In this document: in pieces, positions 7,443 to 16,900 of the stretch | Numbering within the stretch: position 1 is the stretch's first letter | Layout of the letters: every line of letters starts with the position of its first letter | Source: CAWUEZ02 sp963921355 | GTDB taxonomy: Bacteria > Pseudomonadota > Alphaproteobacteria > Thalassobaculales > Thalassobaculaceae | Reading direction: 5' to 3' | NCBI GenBank assembly: GCA_963921355.3 | Contig: OZ001190.1 | Span: forward strand, 2,790,001-2,854,000 | Length of the DNA stretch: 64,000 bases | The notes under the pieces: model-generated | What the model saw: the letters and a program-made list of their open reading frames with translations, nothing else | Databases searched by the model: none | Told to the model about the DNA's origin: nothing | Position numbers and translations under genes: made by a program

Positions 7443-9890
7443 CTAGCCCCGCAGCCGCTCGTTGGCCGGGTCGTAGAGCGGCGTGTCCTCCTGGACCACC
7501 GCCCGGCGGCGCTGGCCGAAGATCTCGACGTCGACGGCGGTGCCCGGAACCACCAGGTCGGCGCGGATCATCGCCAGCGCGATCGACTTCTCGAGCCGGT
7601 GCCCCCACGCCCCGGACGTGGTCTCGCCGACCTTGTCGTCGCCGTGCCAGACCGTCGACATGTACGGGGCGTCGTAGCCGTTGGCCTCGACCACCAGGGT
7701 CGCGAAGCGCTTGTTCACCCCCTGCTGGCGCTGGCGCTCCAGCGCCGGCTTGCCGAGGAAGTCTTCCTTGTCCCACTTCACGAACCGGTCGAGGCCGCCC
7801 TCCAGGATCGTGTAGTCGGTCGAGAGGTCGCCCTTCCAGGCGCGGTAACCCTTCTCGATGCGCAGGCTGTTGAGGGCGTACATGCCGAACGGCTTCAGCC
7901 CGTGGCCCTGGCCCGCCTCCCAGAGGGCGGCATAGACCTCGGCGGTGTCGCCGATCCGGCTGTGCACCTCCCAGCCGAGCTCGCCGGCGAACGACACCCG
8001 GAACAGCATCACCTCGCAGCCGGCGATGCTGGATTCCTGCCAGCTCAGCCAGGGCAGCGACAGGTCCGCCTCGCAGACCGAGCCGAGGATTGCGCGGGAG
8101 TACGGGCCGGACAGGATCTGGCAGGACCAGTCCAGGGTCTGGTTGGTGATGCGGATCCCCGACTCCTCGGGCAGGTGACGCAGCAGCCAGTCCCGGTCGT
8201 GCCATTCCGCCGTCGCCGCCGTGATCAGCAGCAGCTTGTCCTCGTCGAGCCGGGCGATCGACATCTCGGTGACGATGCGCCCAGCCTCATCGGCGAAATA
8301 GGCGAGGCCGAGCCGCCCGACCCGCGGCACCACCCCGGTGATGATCGAGCGCAGCCAGTCGGCGGCCCCCGCACCCTCGACCAGGAAGCGGGAGAAGCCC
8401 GGCAGATCCAGGATGCCGGCCGCGTCGCGGACCGCCAGGCACTCCTCCTTGATACGCTGGAACCAGGGGCCGTCCCGGGTCCAGGTCTGGGTCGATTCCT
8501 CGGAGACGTCGTCGCCAGGCTCGGCGAACCAGACCGCCCGCTCCCAGCCGGCGAAGGTGCCGAACTGCGCGCCCTTGGACTTCAGGAAGTCGTGCACCGG
8601 GGACAGCCGCTTGTCGCGCCCGGCCGGCCATTCGTGGTGCGGGAAGTGCATGCCGTATTCGTGGCCGTACACCTCCATCGCCTTGGCGACGCAGTGGTCG
8701 TCGTCGATATAGCCGGTGAAGCGCCGCGGATCGCAGGACCACATGTCCCATTCGGTGGCCCCCTCGACGACCCATTCGGCCAGCACCTTGCCGGCCCCGC
8801 CGCCCTGGGCGATGCCGAAGGTGAAGACGCAGGCCTCGAAGGCGTCGGGTACGCCGGGCATCGGGCCGATCAGCGGGTTGCCGTCGGGCGTGTAGGGGAT
8901 CGGCCCGTTGATCACCTTGTTGACCCCGGCGGTGCCGAGGATCGGCACCCGGGCCATGGCGTCGCTGACGTACCATTCCAGGCGGTCCAGATCGTCGGGA
9001 TAGAGCTGGAAGGAGAAGTCCGCCGGCATCGGATCATCGTCGGTGATCCAGTGCGCCTTGCAGTTCCGCTCATACGGCCCGAGGTTGAGGCCGTGCTTCT
9101 CCTGGCGGAGGTAGTAGGAGCTGTCGACGTCGCGCAGCAGCGGCAGCTTGTGGCCGGTCTCGGCGGTCCATTTCTCCAGCTCGGGGATCTCGTCGGTCAG
9201 CAGGTACTGGTGCGACATCGAGACCGACGGCACGTCGCGGCCGAACCACGCGCCGACCTCTTTCGCCCGGTAGCCGGCGGCGTTGACGACATACTGGCAG
9301 CGGATCTCGCCCTTCTCGGTCTCAATGACCCATTCGCCGTTCTCCCGGCGGGCACCGGTGGCCGGGCAGAACCGCACGATGGTCGCCCCGTTGTCCCGCG
9401 CCCCCTTGACCAGGGCCTGGGTCAGCTGGGCCGGATCGATGTCGCCGTCATACGGGTCGTACAGCCCGCCGGCGAGGTCGTGGGTCTCGAGGAAGGGGTA
9501 GCGCGCCTTGAGGTCGCTGAGGCTCGCCATTTCGGTGTTCATGCCCTGGTAGCGGCCCATGCCGACGACCCGCTCGAACTCCTGCATCCGCTCCTTGGAG
9601 TGGGCGAGGCGGATCGAGCCGGTGACGTGGTAGTTCATCGGGTAGTCGACTGCTTCGGCGAGGCCGCGATACAGCTCAGCCGAATAGCGCTGCATGTTCA
9701 TCACCGACCAGCTGGCCGAGAAGGTCGGGACGTTGCCGGCGGCGTGCCAGGTCGAGCCTGAGGTCAGCTCGTTCTTCTCCAGCAGAACGCAGTCGGTCCA
9801 GCCCTTCAGCGTCAGGTGGTAGAGGGCGGAGACGCCGACCACCCCGCCGCCGATGATCACCACCCGTGCCGTTGTCGGTACCTCAGCCAT
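7443..9890 (-). CDS. second FAD/GcvT dimethylglycine dehydrogenase-like protein
   Basis: Paralogue of the downstream dehydrogenase, 815 residues, same domain order: Rossmann start VVIIGGGVVGVSALYHL, FAD-linking motif GSTWHAAGNV, then FAO_M and GcvT domains ending LYDPANERLRG. It differs at the folate site: where the partner has GGIEADVTV this one has GRIVTEMSIAR, so the folate-binding Asp is replaced by Glu at the aligned place. Two such enzymes in tandem could handle successive methyl groups (dimethylglycine then sarcosine). It is the first structural gene after the regulator at 9930, 39 bases away, and is probably co-transcribed with the two genes downstream. Confidence 0.87.
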   Translation of the reverse strand: MAEVPTTARVVIIGGGVVGVSALYHLTLKGWTDCVLLEKNELTSGSTWHAAGNVPTFSASWSVMNMQRYSAELYRGLAEAVDYPMNYHVTGSIRLAHSKERMQEFERVVGMGRYQGMNTEMASLSDLKARYPFLETHDLAGGLYDPYDGDIDPAQLTQALVKGARDNGATIVRFCPATGARRENGEWVIETEKGEIRCQYVVNAAGYRAKEVGAWFGRDVPSVSMSHQYLLTDEIPELEKWTAETGHKLPLLRDVDSSYYLRQEKHGLNLGPYERNCKAHWITDDDPMPADFSFQLYPDDLDRLEWYVSDAMARVPILGTAGVNKVINGPIPYTPDGNPLIGPMPGVPDAFEACVFTFGIAQGGGAGKVLAEWVVEGATEWDMWSCDPRRFTGYIDDDHCVAKAMEVYGHEYGMHFPHHEWPAGRDKRLSPVHDFLKSKGAQFGTFAGWERAVWFAEPGDDVSEESTQTWTRDGPWFQRIKEECLAVRDAAGILDLPGFSRFLVEGAGAADWLRSIITGVVPRVGRLGLAYFADEAGRIVTEMSIARLDEDKLLLITAATAEWHDRDWLLRHLPEESGIRITNQTLDWSCQILSGPYSRAILGSVCEADLSLPWLSWQESSIAGCEVMLFRVSFAGELGWEVHSRIGDTAEVYAALWEAGQGHGLKPFGMYALNSLRIEKGYRAWKGDLSTDYTILEGGLDRFVKWDKEDFLGKPALERQRQQGVNKRFATLVVEANGYDAPYMSTVWHGDDKVGETTSGAWGHRLEKSIALAMIRADLVVPGTAVDVEIFGQRRRAVVQEDTPLYDPANERLRG

Positions 9891-9929
9891 CCCTGTCTCC
9901 CTCGCTCTTGAGAGCGTCTGTCCCTGTTG

Positions 9930-10544
9930 TCAGTAAATCGGTGGGGCGATCGCCCAGATCACCACCGCGGGGTCTTCGCCCCGGTTGCGCCAGCGGAAAG
10001 GTTCGTCGCGGAACCGGAAACTGTCGCCGGGTTCGAGCGTGAACCACTGCCCGGCGATCTCGAGCTCCAGCACGCCGCTGACCACGTAGCCGGCTTCCTC
10101 GGTCTCGCGCTGGGAGGTCTCGGCGAGCGCCGCACCCGGCAGGAAGACCGAGCGCACCAGCTCGAAGCTGCCGCCGATATCCGGCGACAGCAGTTCCTCG
10201 ACCAGGCCTTCCTCGTTGTTGCCGAGCGGCCGACGGGCGGCCGCGCGGACGATGATGCCGCGCTCCTCGTCCGGGGCGGCGTGGTTGGCGAAGAAAAAGC
10301 CGACCGGCAGGTTGAAGAAGGCCGCCATCTTGCGGAGATCGCGGATCGCCGGTTCGGAGACGCCGCGCTCGATCTGGGAAAGCCAGCCGACGGAGCGGCC
10401 GAGGGCGCTGGAGACTTCCTGCAGGGTCAGACCCCGGGAGCGGCGCAGCACCCGCAGGGTGGCGCCGATGGCGTCGGACCCGTCGGATCCGTCGGGCGTA
10501 CCGGAATTGGGCCCATCCAAGGTCGCTGCCTGTCCCGCCGCCAT
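9930..10544 (-). CDS. XRE-family regulator with C-terminal cupin
   Basis: Transcription factor of 204 residues. An XRE helix-turn-helix occupies about residues 25-80 (ATLRVLRRSRGLTLQEVSSA, GWLSQIERG) and a double-stranded beta-helix cupin the last 70 (ETEEAGYVVSGVLELEIAG, LEPGDSFRF). This HTH-cupin class usually senses a small metabolite and controls adjacent amino acid or amine catabolism. The ATG at 10544 is chosen because GGGAGG lies eight bases upstream; the frame stays open to 10790 but that extension reads through an unrelated permease remnant. It is transcribed towards the two dehydrogenases and is the natural candidate regulator of the operon. Confidence 0.88.
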   Translation of the reverse strand: MAAGQAATLDGPNSGTPDGSDGSDAIGATLRVLRRSRGLTLQEVSSALGRSVGWLSQIERGVSEPAIRDLRKMAAFFNLPVGFFFANHAAPDEERGIIVRAAARRPLGNNEEGLVEELLSPDIGGSFELVRSVFLPGAALAETSQRETEEAGYVVSGVLELEIAGQWFTLEPGDSFRFRDEPFRWRNRGEDPAVVIWAIAPPIY

Positions 10545-10580
10545 ACGACCTCCCAGCCATCGGCGATGAAATTCAAGGGT

Positions 10581-10612
10581 AAGATTTTCATATATCTGCG
10601 GATTGGACAATC
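10581..10612. promoter_or_regulatory. candidate operator upstream of XRE-cupin regulator
   Basis: Two dyads lie 37-68 bases upstream of the regulator start in a locally AT-rich patch: AGAT-N8-ATCT at 10582-10597 and the perfect GATTG-GA-CAATC at 10601-10612. Position and symmetry suit autoregulation by the HTH protein. No consensus is known to me for this regulator, so this is inference. Confidence 0.35.
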
Positions 10613-10634
10613 GGATTTCACGAGGCCGATCTAC

Positions 10635-10745
10635 CCAGGTTGGCGACGTGCGGCCCCATCGGCGGATCCGCTCGAGCGCGCCGACGACATAGTAGAATGG
10701 GATCCCAATCCGGGTAGGGGCGATGGGGACGGCGTCACAGCGGGT
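10635..10745 (-). pseudogene. remnant of an ABC transporter permease C-terminus
   Basis: About 35 codons on the minus strand read PIAPTRIGIPFYYVVGALERI then RRWGRTSP. They match, in the same frame, the last residues of the intact permease at 19772-20533 (LIALALMGILLYYVVVALERI then FAGWAERTPG). By eye about 55 of 71 bases at 10664-10734 match 19804-19874. Nothing else of a permease is present, so this is a scrap of a diverged paralogue. It lies between the regulator and the KAP NTPase gene. The rest of 10746-10918 holds no gene that I recognise. Confidence 0.7.
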
Positions 10746-10918
10746 CTGAGCGATGGCGTCGGATGAACGCTTTCGACCCAGAGCGGTCACTCACTGGTTT
10801 CTCAGTCGGTTGTCTACTCGCGATGGTTTTCCTTATCGCTACTATTGGAACCCCCAACGCGGACCGGTAGACTCACACGCGAAGCGCGCAGGAATCAGCC
10901 ACGGGGGAGGGAATGATC

Positions 10919-13274
10919 ATGCTGGGCGCGCTCTGGCGGTTACTCATCGATCTGATCTCCGGCGTTCCTTCTCCCGAAGGCCCAACCCCGTCATTGAAAG
11001 AGATCCTGTCGGCTGGGTGGAAGTGGTTCATCGACGCCATCGCGGGTGTGCCGGCGCGGGACCTCCAGTCACCCTTGGGTGGGGTTGAGCTTAAAGCGGC
11101 GGAAAAGGAGCAAGGAAGCGACCAGGGGTCAACGGGCGTTTCCGGCGACCGGCCCATTACCAACGCGGCACAGGATCGGTTCGGGATCACGGATTTCGCG
11201 AATACTATTGCCGACGGTCTTGCCGGCATGCGTGAGCCTCACGGCATCGTCGTCGGGCTGGAGGGGCGATGGGGGATTGGAAAGAGCGGTGTCGTCAATC
11301 TCGTCAGACAGAGGCTCTCAGAGACAGCCGGCGACGTTCAGGTCGTCATCTTCAATCCGTGGTGGTTCACCAGTGCCAATGACCTGACCGCGGTCTTCTT
11401 CGGCGAGATCGCAGCGGCTTTGGGCGGATCGTTTTCTGGGACGTTGAAATCCAGTCTGCGGGCGCTCGGCCTAAGGCTTGGACGTCATTCGGGTTTTATG
11501 GGTGGTCTCGTCGATCTCGCGACAACGGGCGTTCCGCATGGGTTATCCCGGAGCGCTATTGAGTCGGTCGCGGGCCTCGCCCATGCGGATCGATCGGTGA
11601 CCGAAGAGCACGAAGCGCTGGCGGCGGCGCTCGCTAACCAGCGTCGCCGAGTCCTGGTTATCATCGACGACCTCGATCGGATACCGGCGTCTCAGGCGCT
11701 CGAGATGATTAAGCTGGTGAAGGCCGCCGGCCAGCTCCCCAACGTCATGTACTTGATGGTCTACGATCGGGAGATCGTCGATCGTGCTTTGACGAAGCTG
11801 TCGCCTGAAGAAGGACCAGAGTACCTAGAGAAGATCGTTCAGGTCAGCTTCTCGGAGCCGCCCGCAAACCGCGAGGATCTGAGGGGTTGGCTGTTCGAGG
11901 GGCTGGGCCGTGTCTTCGGTGTCGCAGAAACGGGCCCGGAAAACCACTTCCCCAACCTCTACTACTCGCTCGTCGATCCCTGCCTTAGGTCGCCACGCGA
12001 CGTTGTTCGACTGTTAAATGCCGTATCCATTACCTGGCCGGCGATCGCCAAGGCCGCAAATTCGGCCGACCTACTGGCGCTTGAGGCACTGAGGCTCTTC
12101 AAACCGTCGGTTCATTCAGCGATCCAGACGTACAGCGACGTCGTTCTGAGGGGCGTGATAGATGGGCTCATCCCCATGGACTACAAGGCCGAGGACCTCG
12201 ACAGGATCCTCTTGTCCGGTGTGCCAAACAACGAAATGTCGGAATTGAGGGACGGCCTATCGCGCCTCTTCCCTATGCTCTCGCGGCAATGGGCGGGCCG
12301 CACAATTGGGAGCGGGGAAGAGGATGAGTGGCGTCGCCACCGCCGGGTCTGCAGCGAAACGTGTTTTGACATGTATTTCCGCCTGTCGGCTTCGGACCGG
12401 GGGGGCGTTCTCGAGCAGGTGGCTGAAATTCTCGACATAGAGACAGGTCCAGAATTGCTCGTCGACGTTTTCCGGAAAGCGGCACAGACGACACGTCCTT
12501 CCGACGGGACGATGGCCGCCGTTCTACTGGAGGAGTTGCGGGCGCAAGCCGGCGAGGTGGAGCAGGCCCGGGTCGTCCAGATCCTCACCTCTCTCTTCGA
12601 AGTCGCAGACGACTTAATAGTGGCCAAGGATGAAAGCTGGGATCTCTTCCCGCTCGACAACGGGCGCCGTCTTCATTGGCTGATAGACGCGCTTGTCCGG
12701 GACAAATACCAAGACGATGAAGCGCTGCGGGATGAGATCCTCGAGACGGCACTTTCTCGGTCGGCGCTCGGGTGGGCAGCCGAACTGGTTACGCGTTGCG
12801 TAAAGCAGCATGACCCGGAGGAGAAAGATAGAGATGTGCGTCTTGTGTCGGCTGAGTGTGCGACGTCTGCGTGCCCAAACGCTCGCCCGGCTCGACGAAG
12901 CGGCGGAGGATGGAGAACTGCTGACCGTTCCAAACACTGTCGGAACGCTGGCTCAATGGATGTACTTGGGTGGAGACGAACGCGACCAGGTCGCACGAGA
13001 TTGGGTCGATAGGCAGGTGCGGGACCTCAGCAGTCTTGCCGAGATCGCGGATAAGTTAGTACGCCGTGTTCGAACGGAACGAGGAGGGGACCGGGTGGCA
13101 GTAGTGCGGGAGATCGTCAAGCCGGACAGCGTCTCGTGGATAGTCAATCCCGACGAGTTCCTCGCCCGAGTGCATTCGGCCCTCGCTGAACTCCCGGAGG
13201 ACGACGAAGAGAGCCGTCCTCGCCTGCAGCGCTTCCGCGATGCCTGGGACGAGGGACAAAAGGACCGCTGGTAA
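10919..13274 (+). pseudogene. KAP-family P-loop NTPase, frameshifted near the 3' end
   Basis: Large P-loop ATPase of the KAP family (named for Kidins220/ARMS and PifA), a STAND-like group with roles in membrane complexes and phage exclusion. Walker A is GRWGIGKS (about residues 116-123), FNPWWF follows, and Walker B is VLVIIDDLDR (about 245-254). The sequence between them is weakly hydrophobic, so the usual inserted membrane pair is not obvious. The frame shifts at about 12857: one extra base turns SAEVRRLRAQTLARLDEAAE into an off-frame tail stopping at 13012, while the real C-terminus continues in the next frame to 13274 (about 785 residues in total). ATG 10919 is preferred over 10913 for its spacing from GGGGGAGGG. 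The gene is visibly less GC-rich than its neighbours and stands alone, which suggests transfer. Confidence 0.8.
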
Positions 13275-13309
13275 TGACCGTTGTCCACCCAACGCGGCCA
13301 TCCGGCCCG

Positions 13310-13786
13310 CTAACCAGCGACCGGAACCTGCGTCACGTGCTTGACCCGGCGTAGCGCAAAGATCGTGGCCGTGCCTGCAACGCTCTCGTGCTCCAGGACG
13401 CGTCTCATCAGAATCTCCTCGAGATCCGCCATGTCCTTCACCAGCAGATGGATCAGGTAGTCCCACTCGCCGGACACCGAGTAGACCTCGACGATCGCGG
13501 GTTCCAGATCCATGGACCTTTGGAAGTCCTGGCGGGATCTGGCGTCCTGGGATTTCATGCGCACCTGGCAGAAGGCGTCCATCGGGCGGCCGATGGCACT
13601 GGGCGTCACCAGCCGGACCAGGGGGCCCAGAACCCCCGCCTGCTCGAGGCGTTTGACGCGGCGCCAGCACGTCGCGGGAGAGGAATTCACCGCCTCCGCG
13701 ATATCGGCCATGCTGCGGGACGCATCGCGCTGAAGTTCAGAGACGATTCGTTCATCAAGCGGGGTTAATGATGCATAATTCATCAC
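13310..13786 (-). CDS. Lrp/AsnC-family transcriptional regulator
   Basis: Feast/famine regulator of 158 residues. The N-terminal winged HTH reads LTPLDERIVSELQRDAS, ADIAEAVNSSPATCWRRVKRL; the C-terminal RAM/AsnC ligand-binding domain reads VYSVSGEWDYLIHLLVKDM. Family members bind amino acids and form octamers. It is divergent from the indolepyruvate:ferredoxin oxidoreductase gene with 134 bases between the two starts, an arrangement typical of Lrp-type control of amino acid or 2-oxo acid catabolism. Two adjacent ATG codons open the frame; either could be used. Confidence 0.93.
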   Translation of the reverse strand: MMNYASLTPLDERIVSELQRDASRSMADIAEAVNSSPATCWRRVKRLEQAGVLGPLVRLVTPSAIGRPMDAFCQVRMKSQDARSRQDFQRSMDLEPAIVEVYSVSGEWDYLIHLLVKDMADLEEILMRRVLEHESVAGTATIFALRRVKHVTQVPVAG

Positions 13787-13793
13787 TAGTTCT

Positions 13794-13817
13794 AATTTTC
13801 TGAAAGAATTTGATCAA
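13794..13817. promoter_or_regulatory. candidate Lrp-type operator between divergent genes
   Basis: An AT-rich symmetric stretch (TTCT-GAA-AGAA within AATTTTCTGAAAGAATT at 13794-13810) runs into the perfect palindrome TTGATCAA at 13810-13817. It lies immediately upstream of the Lrp gene and about 105 bases upstream of the oxidoreductase start. AT-rich dyads are typical Lrp/AsnC sites; the assignment is inferred from position. Confidence 0.4.
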
Positions 13818-13920
13818 GAATACCGGCAACAAGGGCAAAATTGAAGCCACGCTTTCTCGGAATCGGCCCAAACTCTTTGAGTCCCTTCAGGCTCGCGTGA
13901 GCGCAGTGCGGAGGCGTGGC

Positions 13921-16900
13921 ATGACAGTTCAGACTCCGACTCTTCAAGAATACAAACTGAACGATCGGTACACACGCGCCGAGGGCCGGGTGTTCCTGAC
14001 CGGAACCCAGGCCATCGTCCGCATGGCTCTGGACCAGGCGCGCCGGGACCGGGCGCGCGGGTTGAACACCCGCGGGTACATCTCCGGGTATCGGGGGTCA
14101 CCGGTCGGCGGCGTCGACCTAGAGGTGACGCGAAACCGAACAGTCGTCGAGGACGCCGGCATCGCGTTCCTGCCGGCCGTCAACGAGGAGTTCGGCGCCA
14201 CCCAGATGATCGGCACGCAGCAGGTCGAGACCGACCCGGACAAGACCTGCGACGCGGTGTTCGGCCTCTGGTACGGCAAAGGACCCGGGGTCGACCGGGC
14301 GTCCGACGCCCTGAAGCACGGCAACGCCTATGGCGCCTCGCCCCGGGGCGGGGTTCTGGTCGTCGCCGGGGACGACCATGGCTGCGTGTCGTCCTCCATG
14401 CCGCACCAGTCCGATGTGGCCTTCATGAACTTCTTCATGCCGACCCTCAATCCGGCGAACGTGGCCGAGTTCCTGCCGTTCGCCGAGTGGGGCTATGCGC
14501 TCTCCCGGTTCTCCGGCATGTGGGTCGGCTTCAAGGCGATCTCGGAAACGGTTGAGTCCGGCATGTCGTTCGACCTGCCGGCGGACCGCGCCTTCGTCGA
14601 GCCCGATTTCACGCCACCGGAATCCGGCTTGCACTACCGCTGGCCCGATCTGTCCGGGCCGCAGATCGAAGAACGCATGGAGGCGAAGAAGAACGCCGTC
14701 ATGGCCTTTGCCCGGGCCAACCCGATCGACCGGGCGGAGTGGGATCACGCGGACGCGCGGTTCGGCATCGTGACCACCGGCAAGGCGCATCTGGATGTCC
14801 TCGAGGCCTTGCGCCTTCTCGGCATCGACGAAGCCCGGGCCCGGGAGATTGGTCTCAACATCTACAAGGTCGGCATGGTCTGGCCGCTGGAGCATGTCGG
14901 CGCCCTGCAGTTCGCCTGCGGCAAGCAGGAGCTGCTGGTGATCGAGGAGAAGCGCGGCATCATCGAAAGCCAGCTCAAGGAGTATTTCTACGACTTCCCG
15001 GGCCAGAAACCCGAGCGCATGGTCGGCAAGCGCGACGAGCATGGCATTCGGCTGGTGCCCTGGGCGCGGGAGCTTGGGGCGGTGATGCTGGCCGAGATCA
15101 TCGCGCGGCGCCTGGACCTGAACATCGAGGGTCTGGATCTCGAGCGACAGGCACGCGCGGTGGTGCCCGCACCCCGGCCGATCGAGGTTCCAGGGGCGAC
15201 CCGCACGCCGTATTTCTGTTCCGGCTGCCCGCACAATTCCTCGACCAAGGTGCCCGAGGGCAGCGAGGCGCTGGCCGGCATCGGCTGCCATTTCATGGCC
15301 AGCTGGATGAACCGGAACACGACGTCGTTGATCCAGATGGGCGGCGAGGGCGTCAATTGGGTCGCGCGCTCCAAGTTCAATGGCAACAGGCACATCTTCC
15401 AGAACCTCGGCGAGGGGACCTACTACCACTCGGGCAGTCTGGCGGTCCGCCAGGCGATCGCCGCCGGGACCAACATCACCTTCAAGATCCTGTTCAACGA
15501 CGCGGTTGCGATGACCGGCGGCCAGGTCGTGGACGGCCCGATCTCGGTTCAGGCCATCGCCGCGACGATGGTGGCCGAGGGGGCGCGCAAGGTCGTGGTC
15601 GTCTCCGACCAGCCGGAGACTTTCAGCCCGTCGGAGTTCCCATCGGGCGTCCCGATCGAGCATCGACGTGAGTTGGACCGCCTTCAGCGCGAGCTTCGCG
15701 AAATCCCGGGCACCACCGTCCTGATCTACCAGCAGACCTGCGCGACCGAGAAACGCCGCCTGCGCAAGCGTGGGCTGATGGACGATCCCAAGAAGTTCGC
15801 GGTGATCAATCCGCTGGTCTGCGAAGGCTGCGGCGACTGTTCGGTGGAATCGAACTGCCTCAGCGTCGAGCCGCTGGAGACCGAGTTCGGGCGCAAGCGC
15901 AAGATCAACGTCAACTCCTGCAACAAGGATTTCGCCTGTGTGAACGGGTTCTGCCCGAGCTTCGTAACGGTTGAAGGCGGCACACTGAAGAAGGAGGGTG
16001 CCGCCGACCGGAAGGAGCGGCTGGAGGACCTCAGGAAGGCGCTTCCCGCCCCGGACATGCCGAGTCTCGACACGCCCTGGGACATCCTGGTGACCGGCGT
16101 CGGCGGAACCGGTGTGGTTACTGTCGGACAGTTGATTGCGATGGCGGCGAACCTGGAGGGCAAAGGCGCCAGCGTGCTCGACTTCATGGGGTTCGCCCAG
16201 AAGTTCGGCCCGGTCCTGAGCTACATCCGGATGTCCAGGACCGAAACCGAGGTCAACCAGACCAAGATCGAACCGAGTTCGGCGCATGCGCTCATCGGCT
16301 GCGATCTGGTGGTCAGCACGTCGCCCAAGGCCAGCGTGACCTATCGGGCGGGCGAGACCCGGGCCGTCGTTAACACGGCGGCCATGCCGACCGGCGATCT
16401 GGTCCAGAACCGCGACGCGGATCTGAACATCCAGGCCCGGATCGAGGCGCTGGCCGGGACCGTCGACCGGCAAACGCTGCGGTTGCTGGACGCCAACGCG
16501 ATGGCGGAAGCGCTGGTCGGCGATACGGTGTTCGCCAACGTGATGATGCTGGGTGCCGCCTGGCAGGCGGGTCTCGTGCCGCTGAGCGAAGCGTCCCTGA
16601 TGCGCGCCATCGAGCTGAACGGCGTGAAGCCGGATCTGAACAAGGACGCCTTCAACTGGGGTCGGGCGATCGCCCATGCACCGGATGTTGTGGAACGGAT
16701 CGCCGACCTGCCCGCCGCCCCGCTGCGGACGATTGACGCCCAGATCGACGCGCGTGCCGACTTCCTGACCGACTACCAGAACGCGGCCTATGCCGCGGCG
16801 TATCGCGCCGAGATCGGCACAGTCAGAGAGGCGGAGATCAAGGCGACGGGGGCCATCGGGTCGTTCACCGAGGCCGCGGCCCGGGGGCTGTTCAAGGTCA

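Noticed and set aside
4957..7446. Long plus-strand open frame opposite the FAD/GcvT dehydrogenase
   Set aside because: Same high-GC mirror effect; the minus strand has clear FAD and GcvT motifs throughout.
10545..10790. 82-codon N-terminal extension of the XRE-cupin regulator
   Set aside because: The extension translates a permease remnant, and the internal ATG at 10544 has a strong ribosome site.
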